From Acidobacteriota bacterium (GTDB lineage Bacteria > Acidobacteriota > Terriglobia > UBA7540): a stretch of 5,015 nucleotides of DNA. This document shows positions 1-5,015 of this stretch, piece after piece (the stretch's first letter is position 1; each line of letters opens with the position of its first letter). The stretch covers positions 1 to 5,015 of the forward strand of contig JAJXZM010000314.1 in assembly GCA_021780055.1 (NCBI GenBank), written 5' to 3'. The notes under the pieces are model-generated. The model was not told the origin of the DNA. It searched no databases and saw only the letters and a program-made list of their open reading frames with translations. A program made the translations under genes and the position numbers.

Positions 1-65
1 GTGAAACTAAACGGTGTGCCGACCGTGCCCGCCGCCGTCAGCGGCGAGTTCGTGATGATCGGGGC
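1..65 (-). repeat. Start of second He_PIG-type unit, near-identical DNA copy of 259-323
   Basis: These 65 bases match 259-323 with a single difference (position 42 is c; position 300 is a), a period of 258 nt or 86 codons. The difference is synonymous or nearly so: both copies encode APIITNSPLTAAGTVGTPFSF. The copy continues past the left edge, so the full length of the identity and the number of units cannot be seen. Confidence 0.9.
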
Positions 66-1784
66 AACTCCAGCAGCTGCCACGGTGATCGTCAGGGTGG
101 CGTTCCCCGTGCCCGTCGCGTTGGTCGCGCCCAGCAGCACCGACGTGGTTCCAACCGTGGTCGGCGTGCCCGTGATCGCTCCCGTGGTTCCATTCAGCGC
201 AAGCCCTGCGGGTAGCGGACTCGCCGTATAGCTTGAGGGCGAGCCCGAGGCCGTGATCGTGAAACTAAACGGTGTGCCGACCGTGCCCGCCGCCGTCAGA
301 GGCGAGTTCGTGATGATCGGGGCGGCATTGACCACAGTGAGAAGAACACTGTCGCTCAAAATTGATCCCGATGCGTTGGAAATTACGACGTCGTAGCTGC
401 CCGCATCGGTTGTCTGCACGTTGGGCAGCGTAAGTGTTGCCGTCGTCGCCGAGGCATTGCCCGTGATGTCGGCACCCCCTTTGCGCCATTGGTATGCCAA
501 GGTGCTGGTGCCGGCGGCCGCCACCGAAACCGTCGTGTTCGTTCCGATGACCGCACTATGCGAAATCGGTTGCGTCGTGATCCCAAGCAGCGTGGTGCCT
601 GTGGCCGTGAAGCTCTGCCTCAGCATATTATATTCGTATGCAATCGGGGCGAGCTGGCCAACCTGCGTGGCCTGCAAAGTAATGACACCAGGTGCAGTCG
701 GCGTGACGGTGAACACTCCCGCCACAGGTCCGCTGATCGACGCGGCACCCGTGGACCCTGAAACCACCTTCAATGTGATGGGCAGACCAGAGCTGGCTGA
801 GGGCGAGACCGCAAACGACCCCGCGCTGATCGCACGGTCCGCAATCGCCGCGAAACTCACAGACTGCCAAGTCGTGTTGACCGCCCCCGTCGTGTAAAAT
901 TCGCTGGAACCAAATCCCACATCGCCCGGCACGAAAGTCAGCGTCGAGTAGACACTGCCGAGATTCGCGACATCCGAGACCCGCCCCGCAACCGGGTCCA
1001 GCATTCCAAGTATCGTGAATCCTGTGACAGGATCCAAACGGAGGTAGTACATTTTATCCGTTCCGAATCCGACGTCGGTTCCGGTAAATGCCAGGGCGTT
1101 AAAGCCGCTCATGCCCAAATCGAATTTGTCGCTCGAGGTGCCCAGCAACGCCGGATCCAGCGTGCCAAATTTGGTGTTCCCCGTCACTGAGTCGGTGCGG
1201 AGATAATAGAACATGTTGAGACCGTAGCTCAGATTGGCGGCTGCAAAGGTGAGGCCAAAATAGCCGCTTGTGCCCAGCGTTCCAGGACCGCCAGGTCCAT
1301 CCATGGGCTTCAGATCCGTGACAGCCGACGCGGTGCCAGAACTTGGGACGATGACCGTGAAATAGTCTCCGGTTGTCTTGTGGTGGATCAGATAGAAATT
1401 GACGGCACCGTATCCAATGTCCGGATCTGCCGATGTCAGGGCCGAGTAGGCATTCGGCGTGAGCTTGCTTCCAATGTCCGCGTGGTTGGTCGCGGCGCCA
1501 GAACCCGCAATGTAAATCGTGAACGCTGCAATGTCGCCACCCGCCGGTATCGGAGTGCCCTTGATCGAATAAAACTGGGTGGCCCCTCCACCCAGCGACA
1601 AGTCCTGCGCCATGAATTGAAATCCTGTCAGACTACCACCAATGCCCCAGCGGGGGACCAGCGTCACAGCGCCCGTGGCCGGCGTTATGGCAATTGTCGC
1701 CATGGAGTCGGCTCGTACCTGAACGCAGGCAATGGTCACTAAAACCGCCAGGAGTGAAAATGCAGAATTTCGAATACTTTTCAT
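1..1784 (-). CDS. Secreted modular Ig-like domain protein, C-terminus cut by window edge
   Basis: An unbroken frame of 594 codons runs from ATG at 1784 to the left edge, with no stop in the window. A Shine-Dalgarno AAGGA (1793-1797) lies 8 nt upstream of the start. Residues 1-25 form a signal peptide: MKSIRNS, a hydrophobic core, then VRA before DS as the likely cleavage site. Residues about 113-305 hold four degenerate repeats centred on FY/YYLR motifs. Residues about 306-398 resemble the MBG-type Ig-like module (WQSVSFAAIADR...SASSGLPITLKVVSG...SFTAT). Residues 401-485 are an Ig-like fold with Y431-Q-W-R-K and D460-A-G-S-Y. From 488, He_PIG-type units of 86 residues begin (APIITNSPL, LPAGLALNGTTGAITGTP); the second starts at 574. 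The protein should be exported and act at the cell surface or outside, in adhesion or polymer binding by inference. No catalytic domain is visible, and the anchor or sorting signal would lie in the missing C-terminus. The Ig-type calls are firm; the biological role is unknown. Confidence 0.9.
   Translation of the reverse strand, partial: MKSIRNSAFSLLAVLVTIACVQVRADSMATIAITPATGAVTLVPRWGIGGSLTGFQFMAQDLSLGGGATQFYSIKGTPIPAGGDIAAFTIYIAGSGAATNHADIGSKLTPNAYSALTSADPDIGYGAVNFYLIHHKTTGDYFTVIVPSSGTASAVTDLKPMDGPGGPGTLGTSGYFGLTFAAANLSYGLNMFYYLRTDSVTGNTKFGTLDPALLGTSSDKFDLGMSGFNALAFTGTDVGFGTDKMYYLRLDPVTGFTILGMLDPVAGRVSDVANLGSVYSTLTFVPGDVGFGSSEFYTTGAVNTTWQSVSFAAIADRAISAGSFAVSPSASSGLPITLKVVSGSTGAASISGPVAGVFTVTPTAPGVITLQATQVGQLAPIAYEYNMLRQSFTATGTTLLGITTQPISHSAVIGTNTTVSVAAAGTSTLAYQWRKGGADITGNASATTATLTLPNVQTTDAGSYDVVISNASGSILSDSVLLTVVNAAPIITNSPLTAAGTVGTPFSFTITASGSPSSYTASPLPAGLALNGTTGAITGTPTTVGTTSVLLGATNATGTGNATLTITVAAAGVAPIITNSPLTAAGTVGTPFSF
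259..323 (-). repeat. Start of first He_PIG-type unit, partner of the repeat at 1-65
   Basis: This is the first copy of the 65-bp direct repeat, encoding the N-terminal strand region of the 86-residue unit (residues 488-573). The preceding Ig-like domain ends directly before it (LLTVVNA). One mismatch in 65 points to recent tandem duplication or gene conversion, because protein-level selection alone would not hold third codon positions so constant. Confidence 0.9.
870..1448 (-). repeat. Four degenerate protein repeats (FGFG...YYLR...TG...LDP)
   Basis: Within the secreted protein, four segments align by eye: SALTSADPDIGYGAVNFYLI, GLTFAAANLSYGLNMFYYLR, NALAFTGTDVGFGTDKMYYL and STLTFVPGDVGFGSSEFYTT. 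Their aromatic centres are Y131, Y193, Y246 and Y297, giving spacings of 62, 53 and 51 residues. The middle two continue as D-x-VTG...LG/FGTLDP. The pattern of a short hydrophobic strand, an aspartate, G-(F/Y)-G and a second aromatic strand suggests repeated beta-sheet blades, as in propeller-like folds. That fold is inference. The units are too diverged in DNA to be a recent expansion. Confidence 0.65.
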
Positions 1785-1887
1785 TGGATGGGTCCTTCGT
1801 TGAAAGGCTGGAAGCTGATCTGGTGACATTCCTCTGAACTGAGCGTACAAAATAGCCTTGCGTGCCAGATTCGCATATGGGGTGAAG

Positions 1888-1916
1888 CCCGTACGGGGAG
1901 GCCGGAAACCTCGCCC
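1888..1916. other. GC-rich hairpin-forming segment in the leader of the Ig-protein gene
   Basis: GGGGAGG (1895-1901) can pair with CCTC/CCC (1909-1916, one bulged base at 1913) around a 7-nt loop. A competing perfect 10-bp palindrome CCCGTACGGG occupies 1888-1897. The segment lies about 100-130 nt upstream of the start codon at 1784, so it could be transcribed as leader RNA. No T-tract follows, and I cannot match it to a known riboswitch. Confidence 0.35.
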
Positions 1917-1967
1917 AATCAAGCCGATCGCCCCCTGCTTTATGTCGCGTCCGACGCCCAGTTTTGG

Positions 1968-1992
1968 GTAAGTGTCCAAGTTGGACACTTAC
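1968..1992. promoter_or_regulatory. Perfect 12-bp inverted repeat, candidate operator or stem-loop
   Basis: The arms GTAAGTGTCCAA (1968-1979) and TTGGACACTTAC (1981-1992) are perfect reverse complements around a single central G at 1980. The site lies 42 nt past the stop of the small membrane gene and about 180 nt upstream of the Ig-protein start. As RNA it would give a 10-bp stem with a 5-nt loop, but no U-tract follows on either strand, so a dimeric-repressor site or a REP-like element is as likely as a terminator. The adjacent CCCA/TGGG mini-hairpin (1957-1968) touches its left edge. Confidence 0.6.
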
Positions 1993-2033
1993 GCTCGGTT
2001 GAATCGTACGCATCGCCCCGGCGTCGCTACTGT

Positions 2034-2201
2034 TCATAGGCTCGGGCTCGTTTTGCCGATCTGCGCAATCGCGAATGCCACGAGGAAGGCGAACAGAAGA
2101 ACCCTCGCGACCTGGGCCGTTTCGTTTCCTAAGATGACGCCTGATCTCAGGATCCCGGCAACGACCGCGCCAATCAGGAATAGGTTGGAGTAGGTTTGCA
2201 T
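2034..2201 (-). CDS. Small membrane protein, 55 residues, DUF1328/YtjA-like
   Basis: ATG at 2201 and TGA at 2034-2036 give a 55-residue protein. It has two hydrophobic stretches, residues about 5-18 (SNLFLIGAVVAGIL) and 31-48 (VARVLLFAFLVAFAIAQI), joined by a short loop with one arginine. The arrangement and the second-helix pattern (A-x-V/I-A-x-V/I-L-F-x-F-L-V-x-F) resemble the DUF1328/YtjA family of tiny inner-membrane proteins of unknown function. The N-terminus lacks the usual MLRWA-type start, so the family call is tentative. The start lies 14 nt after the stop of the DUF3185 gene, which suggests co-transcription and possibly translational re-initiation, since no strong Shine-Dalgarno precedes it. 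A stable frame in a tight tandem with another mini membrane protein supports a real gene. Confidence 0.65.
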   Translation of the reverse strand: MQTYSNLFLIGAVVAGILRSGVILGNETAQVARVLLFAFLVAFAIAQIGKTSPSL

Positions 2202-2215
2202 GGAGACGGCCTGAA

Positions 2216-2416
2216 TCAGGACTTCCGGCTCAGCAGGCCGACAATGCCCACCACCGCAGCGATGACGCCGCCCACCATAAGCCAGACCGTCGCATCGGTC
2301 GGCATTCCCGTAAACAGTCTCGAAAAACCCGAGCCGATCGAGTTCGACGCCGAGACGCCGTAAATAATCAGAATCACCCCTACGGTCAGCAGCACCAATG
2401 ATATCGTTCTATTCAT
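2216..2416 (-). CDS. DUF3185-family small membrane protein
   Basis: This is a 66-residue protein from ATG at 2416. Helix 1 is residues about 4-22 (TISLVLLTVGVILIIYGVSA), followed by a loop SNSIGSGFSRLFTGMPTDAT. Helix 2 is residues about 44-62 (VWLMVGGVIAAVVGIVGLL), with a short basic tail RKS. Two helices around a loop containing SRLFTG-x-PTD, and a W starting the second helix, match my recollection of DUF3185 (PF11381), inner-membrane proteins of unknown function. The usual family length of about 65 residues favours this start. However, no good Shine-Dalgarno lies just upstream of 2416, while the frame stays open back to 2626, where a strong one exists. The extra 70 residues of that longer version look like non-coding sequence. 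The gene is followed after 14 nt by another mini membrane protein. Confidence 0.85.
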   Translation of the reverse strand: MNRTISLVLLTVGVILIIYGVSASNSIGSGFSRLFTGMPTDATVWLMVGGVIAAVVGIVGLLSRKS

Positions 2417-2668
2417 AAACGTGTGGGAACAATGTTGGTCACCGGGAATACCTCCCAGGCTATCGGTTCGTTTGTGACCCGTTCCAATGGCTCCTGCGTA
2501 CTCATTCCAGCGACGACGCGAGAGTAGTCCAAGGCTGGCTCCGATGATATGGGGCATTGCCAGCATGCCTCCACCCCCGCGTCGGCACGCGATCCTCTCG
2601 TCCGGCTCTGGTTCACTTCTCATCATGGTGGTCGCTCCCCTTATTTTCGTCAGCCGCGGGGCGTGGGT
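2417..2668. other. Gap between cbpM-like gene and DUF3185 gene
   Basis: These 252 nt separate two same-strand gene groups whose other gaps are 15 nt or less. The open frames here (for example 2413-2616 minus, or the 5' part of 2216-2626 minus) read as low-quality, Arg/Gly-rich sequence with no recognisable domain. A weak promoter-like pair on the minus strand, TTGGAC (2527-2532) and TGGAAT (2504-2509) with a 17-nt spacer, could drive the membrane pair separately; it is only a partial consensus match. No terminator with a T-run was seen after the cbpM-like stop. Confidence 0.45.
2635..2642 (-). promoter_or_regulatory. Strong Shine-Dalgarno far upstream of and in frame with DUF3185
   Basis: AAGGGGAG on the minus strand sits 8 nt before tandem ATG codons (2626 and 2623). 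This is ideal spacing, and both are in frame with the DUF3185 start at 2416 (70 codons away) with no intervening stop. It lies 27 nt past the stop of the cbpM-like gene. Either it starts a short vestigial or extended product, or it is a chance purine run. Confidence 0.4.
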
Positions 2669-3004
2669 TCAACGAGTGCGCAGAAAGCGGAGCTCCGCCT
2701 GGAGATCCTCAATCTCCTGCCAAAGGCCGCAAATCAACCTGAGCGTTTTCCGGCTGAATCCATGACTCCGGCGGAAGAGCTCGATACGGCGCAGTTCGTA
2801 GAGAGCATCGTTGTCGAAGATCAATTCGGCCTTCAGTTTCTCACGCTTCGAGCCAAACAGGCCGAGCCGACAGTAATAGCGGAGCCTGTCAGGAGGCACC
2901 CCGGCAAGCCGGGCCGTTTCCTCAAGCGTGTACGTCGAGTGGCTGCTATCAGGCAACGGAATCAGCGCCAGCGAATATCTTTCAGGGCAATCCGACTCGT
3001 TCAT
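2669..3004 (-). CDS. cbpM: CbpM-like MerR-family modulator of the J-protein
   Basis: This is a 111-residue protein. ATG at 3004 is chosen because GAGGA (3012-3016) lies 7 nt upstream and the start overlaps the preceding stop as ATGA. Residues 25-50 form a MerR-type helix-turn-helix ([26 protein letters not shown]). Residues 65-90 continue with the family pattern ([29 protein letters not shown]), and residues 92-111 form a C-terminal helix, possibly coiled-coil ([18 protein letters not shown]). In E. coli, CbpM binds the J-domain of CbpA and inhibits its co-chaperone activity. The same pairing next to a CbpA-type gene supports that role here. A DNA-binding regulator such as HspR is an alternative, but HspR normally follows dnaK-grpE-dnaJ and is longer. 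Overlapping translation should keep its amount tied to that of CbpA. Confidence 0.85.
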   Translation of the reverse strand: MNESDCPERYSLALIPLPDSSHSTYTLEETARLAGVPPDRLRYYCRLGLFGSKREKLKAELIFDNDALYELRRIELFRRSHGFSRKTLRLICGLWQEIEDLQAELRFLRTR

Positions 3005-3981
3005 GATGCATTCCTCGGCTTGAAGGGGGAGATGCGGGCGAGTTGCTCCCAAAGGGAACGCTCGTCTGCAGAAACCAAAACAGGTGCATGAATTTGAACG
3101 GTGGCAAAAAGATCGCCGCGACTGAGGTTCGCCCTAGGCAGGCCCATCCCCCGTAAACGAAGCTGGCAACCGGCTGCGGTGCCCGCAGGTACCCGCAGTG
3201 AGGTCGTTCCATCGAGTGTGGGAATCATTGCCGTCACTCCCAGCACGGTTTCCCAGGGCGCCAGGATCAGATCGTAATACAGGTCACTGCCCAAAACGCT
3301 GAATTCCGGATGGCTGGCGAGCCGCACCCTCAGAAAAAGATCCCCTGCCCCGCCGCCAGCCACTCCGCTGCCGCCCTGACCCGCGAGCCGGATGCGCTGG
3401 CCTTCCCGTACGCCGGAGGGGATGCGGACCTGATAGGTGTTCATCCGGTCCGGTGCACCGTTCTCTCCCGGCCGTCGTAGGGTCACTTTGCGAAGGGCCC
3501 CACGCAGCGCTTCCTCCAAAGTGACCATGATGTCCGCCTCAATGTCACTGCCCTGGTGCGCGATTTCCTGGTGCCCATTCGCGCTCCAGGCCGGTCGCCG
3601 ATACCCTCCGAAGCGTTCGCGCTCCCCACCGAAGAACGACTCGAAGAAATCGCTGAACCCGGTTCCGCTGAATTCAAAGTCCGGCCCCCCCGCCGCAGAG
3701 CGACTGCCGCCGCGATGATCGCTGCGGCTTCCGGTCTGAGCCGCACCAACATCCTCCCAGTTCGCCCCAAGTTCGTCGTAACGCCGCCGCTTCGCCGGAT
3801 CGCTCAGGACTTCGTAGGCCTCGTTGATCGCCTTGAATTTCGCCTCCCCCGACACCTTGTTCTTTGCGACATCGGGATGATATAGGCGCGCGAGCTTTCG
3901 AAATGCCTGTTTGAGGTCCTCCTGCGAAACATCACGGGCAACCCCAAGCGTTTCGTAATAATCCTGGAATGTGACGCCCAT
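3001..3981 (-). CDS. cbpA: CbpA-type class B J-domain co-chaperone
   Basis: This is a 326-residue DnaJ-like protein, close to the usual length of CbpA (about 306). Residues 7-72 are the J-domain with the HPD motif at 35-37, which stimulates the ATPase of DnaK. Residues about 75-135 are a Gly/Phe-rich linker ([25 protein letters not shown]). Residues about 145-225 and 226-305 are the two substrate-binding C-terminal domains ([43 protein letters not shown]). No CxxCxGxG zinc finger is present, which separates it from class A DnaJ. ATG at 3981 is preceded by AGGA (3992-3995) at 10 nt. It lies 15 nt after the oxidoreductase stop and its stop overlaps the cbpM-like start, so the three genes are likely one operon. 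It acts in the cytoplasm in protein folding. The E. coli protein also binds curved DNA; nothing in this sequence proves that here. Confidence 0.94.
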   Translation of the reverse strand: MGVTFQDYYETLGVARDVSQEDLKQAFRKLARLYHPDVAKNKVSGEAKFKAINEAYEVLSDPAKRRRYDELGANWEDVGAAQTGSRSDHRGGSRSAAGGPDFEFSGTGFSDFFESFFGGERERFGGYRRPAWSANGHQEIAHQGSDIEADIMVTLEEALRGALRKVTLRRPGENGAPDRMNTYQVRIPSGVREGQRIRLAGQGGSGVAGGGAGDLFLRVRLASHPEFSVLGSDLYYDLILAPWETVLGVTAMIPTLDGTTSLRVPAGTAAGCQLRLRGMGLPRANLSRGDLFATVQIHAPVLVSADERSLWEQLARISPFKPRNAS

Positions 3982-3996
3982 GATGACTGGTTCCTA

Positions 3997-5013
3997 TCAG
4001 CGATCCGATTGCTCAACCACCTGCAGCACGATCTTCCCTCTTGTGTGGCCCCGACGGTTGAGCTCCTGGGCGCCAGCCGCATCCGACAACGGCAGGATCG
4101 TCTCAACGCAAACCCCAAGTTTTCCCGCGTCGACCATCCTGGCAATCTCCGTCAACTGGATCGCGTTCGGCTGCATGACCACCAAAGCGTGCCGCACCCG
4201 ATGCTCATCCGCCGATCCGACGCTGGGCGCACTCACGGTCGAGACCAAGATTCCACCCGGCTTCAGCACTTTCATCGATCGCTCCTGCACCGCCCCGCCA
4301 ATCGTATCCAGCACCACGTCTACGTCCCGGACCACGTCCTCAAAACGGACGGTCCAATAGTCGATCACCTCGTCTATTCTCAGTTTTCGGAGAAAATCAT
4401 GATTGGTCGCCGATGCGGTCCCGATCACCTGCGCGCCCCGGTTTCTTGCCAGTTGCACAGCCAGATGCCCCACACCGCCTGCGGCGCCATGGATCAATAT
4501 CCGCTGGCCTGATACCAGTCCTGCCACATCGAAAAGGGCTTGCCACGCAGTCAGGCCAGCCAGAGGCAACGCGGCCGCGTGGACGTGGTCAACCGACCGC
4601 GGCTTCAGCACCACCTCCGATTCCCGTATGGCAACAAACTCGGCATAGGCTCCATCTCTCAAAATGTCGGGACGGCTGAACACCTCGTCGCCCACCTTGA
4701 GTCGCCCCACACCGGAGCCGATCTGCGCGACCACTCCCGAAACATCCCAGCCAAGCACCAGCGGAAACGTGTGAGGGAGCGATGCCTTCAGTTGTCCTTC
4801 GCGAACCTTCCAGTCCACCGGATTGATCGCAGCCGCATGAACCTGCACCAGCACTTCGTTGACGTCGATATGGGGGCGTGGGGCGTCCTCCTGAACAAGG
4901 ACCTCCGGGCCGCCGTAGTTGTCGAATTGCGTGCCTGTCTTGCCGGCCTCGATGAACGAGCGCTGCACCCAGCCCAGGCTGCGTCCGCCTTCCGCCACCG
5001 CGCTGGTCATCAC
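3997..5013 (-). CDS. MDR-family NAD(P)H quinone oxidoreductase-like protein, 5' end at window edge
   Basis: The frame holds 338 codons from GTG at 5013 (ATG at 5010) to TGA at 3997-3999. Residues about 30-140 are the GroES-like N-terminal domain (YGGPEVL, EVLVQVHAAAINPVDWKVREG, GWDVSGVV, VGDEVF). Residues about 150-290 are a Rossmann fold with the nucleotide-binding loop HGAAGGVGHLAVQLA at 175-189, which favours NADPH. The C-terminus ends with the family tail GHTRGKIVL. No zinc-ligand cysteines are present, so it belongs to the zinc-independent quinone oxidoreductase group (COG0604), reducing quinones or enones in the cytoplasm. The substrate cannot be told. The family normally starts MKA-I just before DNYGG, but here some 30 unrelated residues precede it and the frame stays open to the edge, so the true start may lie outside. 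The sequence TGATG at 5008-5012 would fit a stop/start overlap with an upstream gene. The cbpA-like gene follows at 15 nt. Confidence 0.9.
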   Translation of the reverse strand: MMTSAVAEGGRSLGWVQRSFIEAGKTGTQFDNYGGPEVLVQEDAPRPHIDVNEVLVQVHAAAINPVDWKVREGQLKASLPHTFPLVLGWDVSGVVAQIGSGVGRLKVGDEVFSRPDILRDGAYAEFVAIRESEVVLKPRSVDHVHAAALPLAGLTAWQALFDVAGLVSGQRILIHGAAGGVGHLAVQLARNRGAQVIGTASATNHDFLRKLRIDEVIDYWTVRFEDVVRDVDVVLDTIGGAVQERSMKVLKPGGILVSTVSAPSVGSADEHRVRHALVVMQPNAIQLTEIARMVDAGKLGVCVETILPLSDAAGAQELNRRGHTRGKIVLQVVEQSDR

Positions 5014-5015
5014 CC

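Larger units (their letters stand above)
1785..2033. other. Intergenic region with palindrome and GC-rich hairpin
   Basis: These 249 nt between the 55-residue membrane protein gene and the secreted Ig-protein gene contain no credible coding sequence. They hold the inverted repeat at 1968-1992, the hairpin at 1888-1916 and the AAGGA ribosome binding site at 1793-1797. The promoter of the Ig-protein gene should be here, but I find no well-spaced -35/-10 pair resembling the sigma-70 consensus. No T-run follows either stem on the minus strand, so a classic intrinsic terminator is not visible. Confidence 0.6.

Noticed and set aside
1..323. Direct repeats as a CRISPR array or insertion-sequence ends
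   Set aside because: Only two copies occur, 258 nt apart, in frame inside a coding sequence and encoding the same part of an 86-residue module. They are protein-domain repeats.
421..897. 158-codon plus-strand open frame
   Set aside because: It is antisense to the Ig-domain protein, whose frame has a signal peptide and recognisable modules. The plus-strand product is Val/Ala/Pro-rich shadow sequence.
1853..1866. GGCACGCAAGGCTA on the minus strand, reminiscent of part of a cyclic-di-GMP (GEMM) riboswitch core
   Set aside because: The second conserved half (GGTAGC...GGGTTACC-like helix) is absent downstream, so the match is too short to support a riboswitch.
1633..2037. 134-codon minus-strand open frame starting at an ATGA overlap with the 55-residue gene
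   Set aside because: It crosses the intergenic palindrome and then overlaps the start of the Ig-domain gene in another frame. It has no domain or helix pattern and is rich in Arg/Ser/Gly as expected for noise.
2504..2532. Promoter-like pair TTGGAC / TGGAAT with 17-nt spacer on the minus strand
   Set aside because: Each box matches only about four to five consensus positions in GC-rich DNA, and the -10 box lacks the TAnnnT pattern. It is mentioned only as a possibility in the gap entry.
2549..3091. 180-codon plus-strand open frame
   Set aside because: It lies antisense to the cbpM-like gene and the end of cbpA. No recognisable domain, and the opposite strand has strong family matches.
3437..3885. 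Plus-strand open frames over the J-protein gene
   Set aside because: They mirror the codons of the J-domain, linker and first C-terminal domain on the other strand and show no family features.
4009..4679. Plus-strand open frames over the oxidoreductase gene
   Set aside because: Antisense shadows rich in His, Arg and Pro; the minus strand carries the clear Rossmann enzyme.

Overview
Every convincing gene in this window lies on the minus strand, so it reads from right (about 5013) to left (1). The layout suggests a Verrucomicrobiota bacterium, probably Opitutaceae-like. The reason is the left-hand gene: a secreted protein that strings together MBG-like, immunoglobulin-like (YQWRKG...DAGSYDVVISN) and putative-Ig (He_PIG-type) modules, a style very common in that phylum. 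The assignment is by family style and was not tested by a search.

Right part (5013 to 2669): a compact three-gene operon. It holds a zinc-free MDR-family quinone oxidoreductase-like enzyme whose 5' end touches the window edge, a class B J-domain co-chaperone of the CbpA type (HPD motif, no zinc finger), and a MerR-like CbpM modulator. Gaps are 15 nt between the first two genes, and the last two share an ATGA stop/start overlap, so CbpA and its presumed inhibitor are probably translationally coupled.

Middle part (2668 to 2034): after a 252-nt gap come two very small membrane proteins 14 nt apart. One is a 66-residue DUF3185-type protein. The other is a 55-residue protein resembling the DUF1328/YtjA group. 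They may be a distal part of the chaperone operon or a separate unit. The start of the DUF3185 gene is ambiguous, because the only strong Shine-Dalgarno sequence lies 210 nt upstream in the same frame.

Left part (2033 to 1): a 249-nt intergenic region holds a perfect 12-bp inverted repeat with a one-base centre and a GC-rich hairpin. It is followed by the secreted modular Ig-domain gene, which runs off the left edge after at least 594 codons. This gene has four degenerate N-terminal repeats, then MBG-like, Ig-like and tandem He_PIG-like modules. The start of the second He_PIG unit is almost identical in DNA to the first.

No RNA genes, CRISPR arrays, insertion sequences or defence systems were seen. 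The nearest things to novelty are the palindrome at 1968-1992, the N-terminal repeat family of the secreted protein, and the grouping of an oxidoreductase, CbpA/CbpM and two mini membrane proteins.
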